Origin: JAXLSZ01 sp046330315
Lineage (GTDB): Bacteria; Actinomycetota; Thermoleophilia; Solirubrobacterales; 70-9
Reading direction: 5' to 3'
Assembly: GCA_046330315.1 (NCBI GenBank)
Contig: JAXLSZ010000004.1
Location: forward strand, 62,001 to 126,000
DNA length: 64,000 bases
Below are positions 1 through 8,758 of this stretch, in pieces; position 1 is the first letter of the stretch, and each line of letters begins with the position of its first letter. A model generated the notes under the pieces. The model did no database searches. It saw only the letters and a list, made by a program, of their open reading frames with translations, and was not told the DNA's origin. Position numbers and translations under genes: made by a program.

Positions 1-418
1 TGGAGTCCTCTCCGGCCGCGCGGCGGTCGATGTGGCGGTCGTTGAGCACGTGCAGCTCGCTCTCCATCGCCCAGCCGGCCAGGTACCTGCGGCCCGCCGG
101 CGCCGCCGACCACCGGGCGGCCGGCAGGAAGGGGTGGGCCATCGAGAGCCACGCGGGGTTGGTGTGGACCACCACGGTGATCCCGCCCGGGACCTCCTGG
201 AAGCGGTCCTCGAGGCGCAGCCGCAGGTCCTCCAGGCGGTCGAGGGTGCGCTCCGCGTAGGCGGCGTCGCCGCTGTCGTGGCGGGCGGTGAAGCTGAGCG
301 ACTCGGTCTCTACCCAGGGCACCGCCTGCAGGCTAGCCAGTGGGTCGGCCTCGCAGGCCGGACAGCGGGGCCCATCCTCGCGCGGGCCGGGCCGGGCGGC
401 CGGGGCGCCGAGGGGCAA
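1..418 (-). CDS. Hypothetical protein, 3' end outside the window
   Basis: The minus-strand frame is open from an upstream stop near 465 to the window edge and reads like a real protein. It has a CPAC cysteine pair that could belong to a zinc site, an acidic/arginine-rich helical stretch, then a hydrophobic strand ending VVVHTNPAW and a conserved-looking AHPFLPAARW segment. No ATG lies in the frame. The TTG ending at 418 is the only near-canonical start before the Cys pair, so the start is uncertain. It lies just downstream of the DUF1802 gene on the same strand. The product is cut off and I do not recognise the family. Confidence 0.45.
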   Translation of the reverse strand, partial: MPLGAPAARPGPREDGPRCPACEADPLASLQAVPWVETESLSFTARHDSGDAAYAERTLDRLEDLRLRLEDRFQEVPGGITVVVHTNPAWLSMAHPFLPAARWSAAPAGRRYLAGWAMESELHVLNDRHIDRRAAGEDS

Positions 419-507
419 GCCGCCACCGCCCGTGCCGGGCAGCGGAGCCCTGCGGGCGCCCGCTCAGGTGGCTCCGGGCGCTCGGCGCGCCCGTCCGGTC
501 GAGCAGG

Positions 508-1137
508 TCAGGCGAGGACCGGCTCGGCCTCGGCGCAGAGGGCCTCGATCTCCTCGCGGGCCCGCGAGAACTCCTCGTCGGCCATCACGGGTGTTCCCTC
601 GAAGGGGAGGTCGCGGTCGATCTCGACCCAGGAGCGGCAGCCGTGGTATTCCTCGCGGACCCGGACGGTGACCGGCCGCGGGATGCGGTGGACCCTCAGC
701 AGCAGCACGTGCAGGGGGTGGCGCCGCTTCCAGCGAAGCCGCTTCTCGGCGTAGTCGGGGGTCCAGATGTAGAAGGGGGAGAGCCCGTCCACGATCCGGC
801 GCTCGGTGATCGTGAAGTGGTCGGTGACCTCCGCCCAGGCCCGGATCCTGACCCGGTCGGGCTGGGGGATGCCGCCGTCCTGGATCAGCGCCCGCGGGGG
901 CGGCTCCTCGTCGGGCCAGACGCCCTCCTCGAGGGCCCGGCGCAGCTCCGGATGGTGGGAGGGGCGGACCAGGTCGTTGCGCTGGTGGTCGAAGGTGGGG
1001 TAGAGGAAGAAGCGATCGTGCTCGAGCTCGAAGTGCTTGTTCTCCTCTCGGATGCCGCCCTTGCGCAGCGTGATCAGCTGCTCGCCCTCGGCGAGCGCAC
1101 GCACGGTGACGGCCCATTCCTTGAATGCGATCGGCAT
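508..1137 (-). CDS. DUF1802 family protein
   Basis: A 209-residue soluble protein starting MPIAFKEWAVTVRALAEG. The N-terminal pattern FKEWA followed by LRKGGIRE is typical of DUF1802 proteins, whose function is unknown. The middle carries the family-like FFLYPTFDHQR block, followed by a predicted beta-rich region with FYIWTPDY. No signal peptide or membrane segment is seen. It begins with ATG. The upstream region, about 200 nt to the preceding terminator, is relatively AT-rich and should hold its promoter. Family assignment is good; function is unknown. Confidence 0.75.
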   Translation of the reverse strand: MPIAFKEWAVTVRALAEGEQLITLRKGGIREENKHFELEHDRFFLYPTFDHQRNDLVRPSHHPELRRALEEGVWPDEEPPPRALIQDGGIPQPDRVRIRAWAEVTDHFTITERRIVDGLSPFYIWTPDYAEKRLRWKRRHPLHVLLLRVHRIPRPVTVRVREEYHGCRSWVEIDRDLPFEGTPVMADEEFSRAREEIEALCAEAEPVLA

Positions 1138-1330
1138 TGGTGAGCTTTACCTGTGAGGTCGGGGGGTGTCTCTGGCTTGAAGGGCGGGGGGAGGGCCTTC
1201 GCGGCCGTCTGGGCCACCCTCGGGGCGCGAGATTGTAGAGAAGATCGCGACGAATTCAAGTATGTGAAACTTGTCACGAGCTTCCTCCCCAGTTACATCT
1301 AAGTATCCGGATCGGCTCTGCAGCGGGAAA

Positions 1331-1366
1331 CTGGCCGGGCAGCCAGCCTCCTGGCTACCCGGCCAG
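1331..1366 (-). terminator. Stem-loop terminator of the hyu operon
   Basis: Near-perfect inverted repeat: CTGGCCGGG plus AGCCAG on one side, CTGGCT plus CCCGGCCAG on the other, with one mismatched base in each arm and a 4-nt loop. It overlaps the stop codon of the alpha/beta hydrolase. There is no strong U tract, so a Rho-independent stop is likely but not certain. Confidence 0.6.
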
Positions 1367-2149
1367 ACCGGCCAGGAACCCGAACAGGACGCGATTGGTC
1401 TCGGCCGGGTTCTCGAGCATGCACCAGTGAGCGGCCCCGGCGACCTCGGCCACGGCTCCGCACGGGACCGCGGCGGCGATCTCGGCGGCGGCGGAGGGGG
1501 GCGTCACCGGGTCCTCGGAACCGCAGAAGGCGAGCACCGGGGCCCGGATCGGGCCCGGATCGGCCATCGTCCCTTCCGCGGTCGCCTCGGCGCCGAGCGC
1601 GTAGCCCTCGGGGTCGTTGGAGGAGATCATCTCGCGCATCAGACCCACCAGCCGCGGGTCCTCCCGCCGGCAGCGCTCCGAAAGCCCGGCCGCGGTCACC
1701 TGCTCGGCGATCTCGTCGAGGCGGCCGGAGCGCGACATGCGGGCGCGCTCCCCGAAGACCGGGGTGGCCGCGGGCTGCCAGCGCAGGGCGCCGCCGCAGA
1801 GGGCCAGACCGCGCAGGCGGCCGCCCAGGCCCAGCGCGGCGCGCCCGGCGACCATGCAGCCCACCGAGTGGCCGACCAGGGCCGGCCTTCGGACCCCCAG
1901 AGCGTCGAGCAGGGCCAGCAGGTCCTCGGCCCACAGTTCGACCGAGTAGGGCCCCGGGGGCCGCGAGCTGCGGCCGGCCCCCCGCTGGTCGTGGGCGACG
2001 CCGCGCCAGCCGCGCCGGCGGCACTCCTCGAGCTGGGCCAGCCAGCCGTTGGCCGAGCCCCCCAGCCCGTGCACGAAGACCACCTCCGCTCCGTCGCCGC
2101 CGGTGTCCTCGCAGGCGATCTCGATGCCGTTCGCCTCGACCCGCCTCAT
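1355..2149 (-). CDS. Alpha/beta-fold hydrolase
   Basis: A 264-residue cytoplasmic hydrolase. The oxyanion-hole region VFVHGLGG is near residue 30, the nucleophile elbow GHSVGC near residue 100, a helical cap follows, and the catalytic histidine lies in the C-terminal GAAHWCMLE segment. The ATG overlaps the hyuB stop (ATGA), so translation is probably coupled and the enzyme belongs to the hydantoinase/oxoprolinase operon. It may cleave an ester, lactone or carbamoyl intermediate of the same pathway, but the substrate cannot be read from sequence. Length is normal for the family. Confidence 0.85.
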   Translation of the reverse strand: MRRVEANGIEIACEDTGGDGAEVVFVHGLGGSANGWLAQLEECRRRGWRGVAHDQRGAGRSSRPPGPYSVELWAEDLLALLDALGVRRPALVGHSVGCMVAGRAALGLGGRLRGLALCGGALRWQPAATPVFGERARMSRSGRLDEIAEQVTAAGLSERCRREDPRLVGLMREMISSNDPEGYALGAEATAEGTMADPGPIRAPVLAFCGSEDPVTPPSAAAEIAAAVPCGAVAEVAGAAHWCMLENPAETNRVLFGFLAGLAG

Positions 2150-3663
2150 CCGCCACCCTCTCCGTGCCCGCCGCCTCCCGGGGTCTCGATCCGCAGCCGG
2201 TCGCCGGGCTTGAGCCTCCCCTCGCACTTCGACGGGAGCGGGGCGCCGTTGAGCAGGTTCCTCCCCGGCTCGCCGTCGCCGCCGCCGTCGCGCCCGCGCG
2301 GAGCGACCGCGCGGCGCTCGGTGATCATCGCGAAGCCCATCGGGACCAGTGCCTCGATCTCGCGGCAGATCCCGTCCCCGCCGGCCCGGCTGCCCGGTCC
2401 GCCGCTGCCGCGGCGCAGCGAGAGCTCGGTGACGCGGAGCGGGAACTCCGTCTCGAGCGCCTCGATCGGCGTGTTCAGCGTGTTCGACATCGCCACGTGC
2501 ACGGCGCTGGGGCCGGCCCGGTCGGGGCAGGCGCCCTGTCCGCCGCCGACCGTCTCGTAGTAGGTGAAGCCCTCCCCGGCCAGGGTCAGGTTGTTCATCG
2601 TGCCCTGGCCCTGCGCGGGACCGCCGCCCGCAGCGGCGAGCGCCGAGATCACCAGGTCGGCCACCCTGCTGGAGGTCTCGACGTTGCCGGCCGCGACCGC
2701 GGCCGGCGGCCGGGCGTTGAGGAGGCAGCCCTCCGGCGCACTCACGGAGACCGGCCGGTAGGCGCCCCCGCTGGGCGGGGCATCCGGGTCGGTGAGCGCC
2801 CGCACCGCGAAGAAGGCGGCCGAGCGTGTCACCGCCAGCGGGCAGTTGAGGTTGCCCTCGACCTGGGCGTCGGTGCCGGAGAAGTCGAGAGCCAGCCGGT
2901 CGCCGCGGACCTCGGCCCGGACCCGCAGGGCGATCCTGCCAGCGCCGCCGTCCGCGTCGTCCTCGAGGCAGTCCGTCGCCTCCCAGTCCCCGTCGGGGAT
3001 TCCGGCCAGGGCGGCGCGGGCGCGGCGCTCGGCGTAGTCGAGGATCGCCGCCATCCCCTCGGCGAGCGCGTCCTCGCCGAGCGCGGCGCAGAGCTCGAGG
3101 AGCCTGCCCGAGCCGGTGCGGTTGGCCGCCCGCTGGGCGCGCAGGTCGGCGAGCCGCTGCCCGGGGTTTCGCATCCGCGAGGAGAGCTCGCGCAGGGTCG
3201 TGTCGTCGGCCCGGGTGGGAGGGATCAGCACCCCCTCCTCCTCGATCGTCCGCGAGCGGGCGGGCATGCTCCCCGGGGTGGGCCCGCCGACGTCGGCATG
3301 GTGGGCACGGCTGGCGGCGAACCCGATCAGCCGGTCGGCCGAGTGGACCGGCTCGATCAGGGTGATGTCCGGAAGGTGGGTGCCGCCGCGGAAGGGGTCG
3401 TTGAGGATCCAGCAGTCCCCCGGCGCCGGGCCGCGCCTGATCACCGCGGCGACCGACTCCGGCATCGAGCCGAGGTGGACGGGGATGTGCTCGGCCTGCA
3501 TGACCAGCTCGCCCGCGGCGTCGAAGAGGGCGGTCGAGCAGTCGTGGCGCTCCTTGATGTTGGCCGAGTGCGAGGCTCCGATCAGCACCGCGCCCATCTC
3601 CTCGCAGGCGGAGCGCAGCGAGCCCACCAGGACCTGGAGGCCGATCGGATCCAGCGTGCTCAC
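2146..3663 (-). CDS. hyuB: Hydantoinase B/oxoprolinase family protein
   Basis: A 505-residue HyuB-type subunit. It starts with a GTG that overlaps the hyuA stop (GTGA). Family hallmarks are DPIGLQVLVGSLRSACEEMG at the N terminus, ASHSANIKERHDCS, LNDPFRGGTHLPDIT, RAHHADVGG and the C-terminal glycine-rich GGGGHGEGGG. HyuB proteins pair with HyuA to open hydantoin, N-methylhydantoin or 5-oxoproline rings in an ATP-dependent reaction; the exact substrate is unknown. The GTGA and ATGA junctions on either side show a tightly coupled three-gene operon. Confidence 0.9.
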   Translation of the reverse strand: MSTLDPIGLQVLVGSLRSACEEMGAVLIGASHSANIKERHDCSTALFDAAGELVMQAEHIPVHLGSMPESVAAVIRRGPAPGDCWILNDPFRGGTHLPDITLIEPVHSADRLIGFAASRAHHADVGGPTPGSMPARSRTIEEEGVLIPPTRADDTTLRELSSRMRNPGQRLADLRAQRAANRTGSGRLLELCAALGEDALAEGMAAILDYAERRARAALAGIPDGDWEATDCLEDDADGGAGRIALRVRAEVRGDRLALDFSGTDAQVEGNLNCPLAVTRSAAFFAVRALTDPDAPPSGGAYRPVSVSAPEGCLLNARPPAAVAAGNVETSSRVADLVISALAAAGGGPAQGQGTMNNLTLAGEGFTYYETVGGGQGACPDRAGPSAVHVAMSNTLNTPIEALETEFPLRVTELSLRRGSGGPGSRAGGDGICREIEALVPMGFAMITERRAVAPRGRDGGGDGEPGRNLLNGAPLPSKCEGRLKPGDRLRIETPGGGGHGEGGG

Positions 3664-5642
3664 CCGGCGGCCCTCCCGGCAACCAGGGTCCCCGCGCCGT
3701 CCACCTCGCACTCCCAGCCCGGGGGCAGGACGAGGGTGGTCTCGGGCATCTCGAAGATGGCCGGCCCGCAGACGCTCGTCCCCGCGGGCGGCTCGCCCCG
3801 CAGGATCCGGGTATCGCGCCAGGCGCCCCCGAAGCGGGCCGGGCGCGACGCTTCGGAGAGCCCCGCCCCGGCCGCCGCCGAGGGGCGCAGGTCCGGGCCC
3901 GCGGTGACGAGGGCCAGGCGGATGTCCACCAGCTCGATCGCCGAGCCGGGGTCCCGGTAGCCGTAGCGCGCCTCGTGGGCGGCCTCGAAGCGCTCCGCCA
4001 GCTCCGCCGGGTCGGGGCGCACCGGCCCCTCCACGGCCAGCTCGAACGCCTGCCCCGCGTAGCGCATCCGGTAGGTCACCTCCGGGCGCGCCGCCTCCAT
4101 GCCGGCCCCGAGCCACTCGATCATCGAGGCCACCTCCGCGGCGATCCGCTGCGCGCTCAGCCCGTCCCCGCTCAGCATCACCGTCCGGGTGGTGTCGCGC
4201 CGGCGCTCCGACGCGCACAGCCCGAGCGCAGAGAGGACCCCGCCGGCCCGCGGGCAGAGCATCCGGTCCACGCCGAGCTCCTCCGCGATCGCCGCCGCGT
4301 GCATCGGGCCGGCCCCGCCGAAGGGCATCAGCGAGTGGTCCCGGGGGTCGATCCCGCGCTCGACGGTGACCACCCGCATCGCGCGCATCATCTCCTGGTT
4401 GGCGATCCGGACAACCCCCTCGGCCGTGCTGATCGGGTCGAGGCCGAGCTGCGAGGAGAGGCGGGCGAGGGACGCCTCCGCCGCCGCGCGGTCGAGGCAG
4501 ACGCCGCCGGCCAGCTCCGAGCCGTCGGCGAGGTAGCCGAGCAGCAGGTTCGCGTCGGTGACGGTCGGCTCGGTGCCGCCGCGCCCGTAGCAGGCGGGCC
4601 CGGGGTCGGCGCCGGCCGAGCGCGGGCCGACCCGCAACGCCCCGCCCGGGTCCCGCCACCCCACCGAGCCCCCGCCGGCCCCCACGGTGTGGACGTCCAC
4701 CATCGGCAGCTGGATCACCCGCCCGGCGATCCGCCGCTCCTCGGTCCGCCGGACCCGGCCCCTCTGGACCGCGCAGACGTCGCACGAGGTCCCGCCCATG
4801 TCGAAGCCGAGGGCGTTGCCGTCGCCCGAGACGCGGGCGAGCAGCCCGGCGCCGACCGCCCCCCCGGCCGGCCCCGAGAGGACGCTCCAGGCCCCCGACC
4901 TGGCGGCCTCGGGGGCCGGTGCGACGCCCCCGGAGGAGCGCATCACGAGCGGCTCCGGCAGCCCGGCCTCGCCGGCGGCCCGCGCCAGGGAGCCCAGGTA
5001 GCGGTCCAGCAGGGGGGAGAGGTAGGCGTCAATCACGGTCGTCGAGCAGCGCTCGAACTCCCGGAAGCGGGGCAGCACCTCGTGGGAGACGGAGACGTGC
5101 ACCCCCGGCATCGCCTCGCGGAGCCGCCGGGCCACCCGCGCCTCCTGGGCGGGGTCCACGTAGGAGAAGAGCAGGCAGACGGCGACCGACTCGGGGCCGG
5201 CGGCGGCGACCGCCTCGGCGAGGGCGGCCGCCTGCTCCTCCGCGAGCGGCTCGACCTCCCCGCGCGGCCCCGTCCGGCCCGGCGCTCCGAACCGCATCGC
5301 CTCCTCGACCAGGGGCCGGGGCTTGGGCTCGCAGAGGCGGTAGAGCTGGGGGCGATCCTGGCGGCCGATCTCGAGCAGGTCGGTGAAGCCCCCGGTGGCG
5401 ACCAGGGCGGTCCTCGCGCCCCGCTCCTCGAGCAGTGCGTTGGTCCCGACGGTCATCCCGTGGGCGAAGACGTCGACGTCACCCGGCGGGGCTCCGGCAG
5501 CCGCGAGGACCTCGGCCACCGCCCGCATCACCGCCTCGGACTGGTCGATGGGGGTGGTCGGGACCTTGGCCGTGCGGATCGTGCCGCCGTCGACCAGCAC
5601 CGCGTCGGTGAACGTCCCGCCCACGTCGACCCCTAGGAGCAC
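3660..5642 (-). CDS. hyuA: Hydantoinase/oxoprolinase family protein, HyuA subunit
   Basis: A 660-residue protein with the actin-like ATPase fold of HyuA. The phosphate-1 motif GVDVGGTFTDAVLVDGG is at the N terminus. Further marks are HGMTVGTNALLEERGA near residue 60, SGPAGGAVGAG and GFDMGGTSCDV near 270-290, and FGGAGPMHA near 430. It acts with HyuB in ATP-driven cleavage of a cyclic imide or lactam. It is the first gene of the operon. A TAGCGT box at 5650-5655 lies 7 nt before the GTG start, with an AGGAG in between, so the transcript may begin almost at the start codon. Substrate is not determined. Confidence 0.9.
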   Translation of the reverse strand: MLLGVDVGGTFTDAVLVDGGTIRTAKVPTTPIDQSEAVMRAVAEVLAAAGAPPGDVDVFAHGMTVGTNALLEERGARTALVATGGFTDLLEIGRQDRPQLYRLCEPKPRPLVEEAMRFGAPGRTGPRGEVEPLAEEQAAALAEAVAAAGPESVAVCLLFSYVDPAQEARVARRLREAMPGVHVSVSHEVLPRFREFERCSTTVIDAYLSPLLDRYLGSLARAAGEAGLPEPLVMRSSGGVAPAPEAARSGAWSVLSGPAGGAVGAGLLARVSGDGNALGFDMGGTSCDVCAVQRGRVRRTEERRIAGRVIQLPMVDVHTVGAGGGSVGWRDPGGALRVGPRSAGADPGPACYGRGGTEPTVTDANLLLGYLADGSELAGGVCLDRAAAEASLARLSSQLGLDPISTAEGVVRIANQEMMRAMRVVTVERGIDPRDHSLMPFGGAGPMHAAAIAEELGVDRMLCPRAGGVLSALGLCASERRRDTTRTVMLSGDGLSAQRIAAEVASMIEWLGAGMEAARPEVTYRMRYAGQAFELAVEGPVRPDPAELAERFEAAHEARYGYRDPGSAIELVDIRLALVTAGPDLRPSAAAGAGLSEASRPARFGGAWRDTRILRGEPPAGTSVCGPAIFEMPETTLVLPPGWECEVDGAGTLVAGRAAG

Positions 5643-5663
5643 CTCCTGGACGCTACCCGGGCG

Positions 5664-5692
5664 GCCCGCCCGCGGAGTCCCCGCGGGCGGGC
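5664..5692 (-). terminator. Terminator of the secreted-protein gene
   Basis: Perfect 12-bp inverted repeat (GCCCGCCCGCGG, 5-nt loop, CCGCGGGCGGGC) just past the stop of the gene ending at 5701 and upstream of hyuA. A U tract is lacking, as is usual in very GC-rich genomes. Confidence 0.6.
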
Positions 5693-5700
5693 GGCGGCGC

Positions 5701-6138
5701 CTATCCCAGGTGGAAGGCCTTCCAGCTCATCGCCGTGGTGTCGCACCTCACGGCGCCGACGCTGAAACGGTCGCGCAGGGTGCCCGAGGCCTTGCGGCCG
5801 GAGACCTTGCCGGCGATGTCCAGCTTGCTGTCACCCACGGTGAGGTGGACGGCGAACCTGCCGGCCGAGTTGATCGCGGCCGCCGGAATGCGGTAAGCGG
5901 TTTCGTCCCCCACCGCAGCGTGGCCGTCGGTGCAGGCGCCCGGCTTCCGATAGGTGAAGCGGAAGGTCTTCGCCTTCGCCGCCGTCGCGGTGAAGCTGAA
6001 GTCCACGTAGCTGACCCGGCCGGCCGGCGGCTTGCTGCGGTAGATGCCCTTGGTGAACTTCCCGAGCGCGACGCTGGCCGTGCCCAGCGCTACGACCGCG
6101 ACGAGCAGCAGGACCGCCGCCTTCCTGGCTAGAGACAT
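5701..6138 (-). CDS. Small secreted protein, unknown function
   Basis: A 145-residue protein with a clear N-terminal signal: MSLARKAAVLLL, a hydrophobic core, then a cut around VALGKF. The mature part looks all-beta, with two cysteines (GACTDGH, GAVRCDT) that could form a disulfide. I recognise no family. An AAAGGAG Shine-Dalgarno lies just before the ATG. A TAGATT box at 6236-6241 (minus) is a plausible -10 and would give a leader of about 90 nt containing several GC-rich inverted repeats. Confidence 0.75.
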   Translation of the reverse strand: MSLARKAAVLLLVAVVALGTASVALGKFTKGIYRSKPPAGRVSYVDFSFTATAAKAKTFRFTYRKPGACTDGHAAVGDETAYRIPAAAINSAGRFAVHLTVGDSKLDIAGKVSGRKASGTLRDRFSVGAVRCDTTAMSWKAFHLG

Positions 6139-6272
6139 CCTCGGAGCTCCTTTCCCTCGATCGGCTGGCCGGGCTCGCAGTTCCCCGGGGATGCGAACGC
6201 GGCTCCAAACCCCCGCTTTCCCGGGGCCCGGCGTCAATCTAGGGCGTCCGGCGGCGGCCGTCAAGGCGGGGC

Positions 6273-7730
6273 TCAGCGCCAGGCCTCGGCGCGGATGCCC
6301 CCGTCCCGGGAGAGCACGAAGTGGACGCCCTCCAGCGCGGGGTCGGGGTCGGGGAAGTCGGCCCGGCGGTGGCCGCCGCGCGACTCGCGCCTCTCCAGCG
6401 CGCAGGCGGCGATCGCCCGGGCCAGCGGGTAGGGGTCCCCCCGCAGCTCGGCCAGCTCCTCGGGCCGCCGCAGCGGACCCGCGAGGCGCCAGACCTCCTC
6501 GCGGGTTCGCTCGGTGGGCGGGTCGAAGCGCCACTCGCCGGGCTCGGGGACCACCGCCGGCGCGGGCTCGGCGAGGGCCGCGTGGGCCGCCCGCCGGCCG
6601 AACACGAAGCACTCGCTCAGCGAGTTGGAGGCCAGGCGGTTGGCCCCGTGGAGGCCGGTGCACGAGCACTCGCCGACCGCGTAGAGCCCGGCCAGCGAGG
6701 AGCGGCCGTCGAGGTCCACCGCGATCCCGCCCATCAGGTAGTGCGCGGCGGGGGAGACCGGGACGGGGTCTCGCTCGGGGTCCAGCCCCGCCTCGCGGAG
6801 GGTCGCGAAGACGCTGGGGAAGCGCTCGGGGTCCACGGACCGCAGGTCGAGGCCGACGTGGTTGGCGCCCTCGTCCCGCATCCGCTCGAGGATCGCCACG
6901 GTGACGGCGTCGCGGGGCTCGAGCTCCCCGGTGAAGCGCTCCCCGGCGGCGTCGAGGAGGGTCGCTCCCTCACCCCTCACCGCCTCGGTGATCAGCGTCC
7001 CGTCGAACCGGCTCCCCGCCATCGCCAGCGCGGTGGGGTGGAACTGGCAGAACTCGAGGTCGGCGAGGTCGGCGCCGGCCGCCTGCGCCAGCACAGGCCC
7101 AGCCCCGATGGCGCCCCAGGGGTTCGTGGTGCGCCGCCAGAGGGCGGCCGCGCCACCGGTCGCCATCACGGTCGCCGCCGCGACCACCGTGCCCGAGTCG
7201 GTGAGCAGCCCGGCGCAGCGCCGCCCGTCCCCGACCAGGGCCACCGCGGAGGTCTCCTCCCGGACGTCGATCCGCTCTTCGCGGGCGACCAGGGCCGCCA
7301 GCCTCGCGGTCAGCTCGCGGCCGGTCTGGCTGCCACCCGAGTGCACTATCCGGCGTCGCGTGTGGCCGCCCTCCAGGCCCAGCGCCGGGTTGCCCGCCGG
7401 ATCGAGGTCGAAGTGGACCCCGCGGGAGCGGAGCTCGGAGACCATGGCGGGAGCCTCGCGGACCAGGACGTCCACCGCCGAGGGACGGCAGAGGCCGCGC
7501 CCGGCGGCGATCGTGTCCTCAGCGTGACGCTCGGCGCTGTCCCCGGGCTCGAGCACCGCGGCCAGCCCGCCCTGGGCCCAGAAGCTGGCGCTCTCCGAGA
7601 GGGGCTTGCGCGAGAGGAGGCAGACCGAGCCCCCTGCCTCGGCGGCGCACAGGGCCGTCCACAGCCCCGCGGCGCCGGCGCCGATCACGGCGACGTCGAA
7701 GCGATCTCTGTCGTCCGCGGCGGCGCCCAA
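6273..7730 (-). CDS. nadB: L-aspartate oxidase
   Basis: A 485-residue FAD enzyme that oxidises L-aspartate to iminoaspartate in de novo NAD synthesis. The dinucleotide motif IGAGAAGLWTA is at the N terminus, SASFWAQGGLAAVL near residue 50, and the family HSGGSQTGRELT and CTGLHGANRLASNSLSE blocks further on. nadA and nadC are not in the window. The only upstream in-frame start is a TTG at 7730; a minus-strand TACCGT box ends 10 nt before it. It is transcribed divergently from the deacetylase-like gene, with only 23 bp between the two starts. Confidence 0.9.
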   Translation of the reverse strand: MGAAADDRDRFDVAVIGAGAAGLWTALCAAEAGGSVCLLSRKPLSESASFWAQGGLAAVLEPGDSAERHAEDTIAAGRGLCRPSAVDVLVREAPAMVSELRSRGVHFDLDPAGNPALGLEGGHTRRRIVHSGGSQTGRELTARLAALVAREERIDVREETSAVALVGDGRRCAGLLTDSGTVVAAATVMATGGAAALWRRTTNPWGAIGAGPVLAQAAGADLADLEFCQFHPTALAMAGSRFDGTLITEAVRGEGATLLDAAGERFTGELEPRDAVTVAILERMRDEGANHVGLDLRSVDPERFPSVFATLREAGLDPERDPVPVSPAAHYLMGGIAVDLDGRSSLAGLYAVGECSCTGLHGANRLASNSLSECFVFGRRAAHAALAEPAPAVVPEPGEWRFDPPTERTREEVWRLAGPLRRPEELAELRGDPYPLARAIAACALERRESRGGHRRADFPDPDPALEGVHFVLSRDGGIRAEAWR

Positions 7731-7739
7731 TTCCGCGGG

Positions 7740-7746
7740 TACGGTA
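7740..7746. promoter_or_regulatory. Overlapping bidirectional -10 elements
   Basis: The heptamer TACGGTA contains TACGGT on the plus strand and TACCGT on the minus strand. The first ends 8 nt before the GTG of the deacetylase-like gene and the second ends 10 nt before the TTG of nadB. A transcription start lies about 7 nt past a -10, so both transcripts could be leaderless or nearly so. No -35 is evident on either side. Confidence 0.5.
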
Positions 7747-7753
7747 TCTGTCC

Positions 7754-8758
7754 GTGGCCCTCTACTACCGCCACCCCCTCTCGCTCGAGCACGACACCGG
7801 CGCGCACCCCGAGAACGCCGGCCGGATCCGCGCCGTGGAGGCGAGGCTGGAGTCCGAGGGCTGGTGCGGATTCGAGGTCGCGGAGGCCCCGGCCGCCAGG
7901 CGCGAGCAGGTGGAGCGGGTCCACACCCCGGCCCACGTCGACATGGTCGAGGCGCTGAGCGCCCGGGGCGGCGGTGCGATCGACGCGGACACCCTCGCCA
8001 GCGAGGCCTCCTACCGGGCGGCGCTGAGGGCCGCGGGCGCCGCGGCGGAGGGCGCCTCGCTGCTGCTCTCGGGCTCCGAGCGACAGGTCTTCTGCGGGCT
8101 GCGCCCGCCGGGGCACCATGCCGAGGCCGGCCGCGCGATGGGCTTCTGCCTGTTCAACAACGTCGCGGTGGCGGCCGCCCACGCGATCGAGGCCTGCGGC
8201 GCCGAGCGGGTGATGGTCGTGGACTGGGACGTGCACCACGGCAACGGCACCCAGGAGATCTTCTACGGCAGCGACAGGGTGCTCTTCGCCTCCATCCACC
8301 AGAGCCCGCTCTATCCGGGTACCGGGGCGCCCTCGGAGGCCGGCTCGGGGGCGGGGGAGGGGTACACCGTCAACCTGCCGGTGCCGCCGGGGGCCGGCAA
8401 CGACCTCTTTCTCGCCCTGATCCAGTCGGTCGTGGTGCCGATCGCCCTGCGGTTCGAGCCCGACCTGCTGATCGTCTCCGCCGGCTACGACGCCCACCGG
8501 GAGGACCCGCTGGCCGAGTGCGCGGTGGACGAGGCCGGCTACGCGGAGATGGCGGCCTCGCTGCGCGACGCGGCGGCGGAGCTGGATGTGGGTGTGCTCG
8601 TCTGCCTCGAGGGGGGCTACGCCCCCGCCGCCCTGGCCGCCTCGGTCGGCGCGACCCTTCGCGCTCTCACGGACACCTCGCTCACTCCCCGCCGGGCTCC
8701 GGCGGAGGCCGCTTCGGAGCATCGCCGGCGGCTTGCGGGTCGCTGGAGCCTGAGCTGA
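7754..8758 (+). CDS. Histone deacetylase family protein (zinc amidohydrolase)
   Basis: A 334-residue class II-type histone-deacetylase-like enzyme. It carries the family signatures RPPGHHAE (charge-relay His pair), DWDVHHGNGT (zinc ligands Asp and His) and SAGYDAHREDPL (third zinc ligand Asp), plus GGYAPAALA near the C terminus. Bacterial members deacetylate acetylpolyamines, acetylated proteins or other amides; which one here is unknown. It starts with GTG and appears leaderless. Its 3' end overlaps the convergent gene at 8682-9029 by 77 bp. Confidence 0.9.
   Translation: MALYYRHPLSLEHDTGAHPENAGRIRAVEARLESEGWCGFEVAEAPAARREQVERVHTPAHVDMVEALSARGGGAIDADTLASEASYRAALRAAGAAAEGASLLLSGSERQVFCGLRPPGHHAEAGRAMGFCLFNNVAVAAAHAIEACGAERVMVVDWDVHHGNGTQEIFYGSDRVLFASIHQSPLYPGTGAPSEAGSGAGEGYTVNLPVPPGAGNDLFLALIQSVVVPIALRFEPDLLIVSAGYDAHREDPLAECAVDEAGYAEMAASLRDAAAELDVGVLVCLEGGYAPAALAASVGATLRALTDTSLTPRRAPAEAASEHRRRLAGRWSLS

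Noticed and set aside
1355..3682. Very long minus-strand open frame running through hyuB and the alpha/beta hydrolase
   Set aside because: Only its last 264 codons, from the ATG at 2149, match a protein family. The rest is a GC-rich shadow of hyuB.
6139..6241. Riboswitch in the leader of the small secreted-protein gene
   Set aside because: The leader has GC-rich inverted repeats, but I could not match the conserved blocks of any known riboswitch class.
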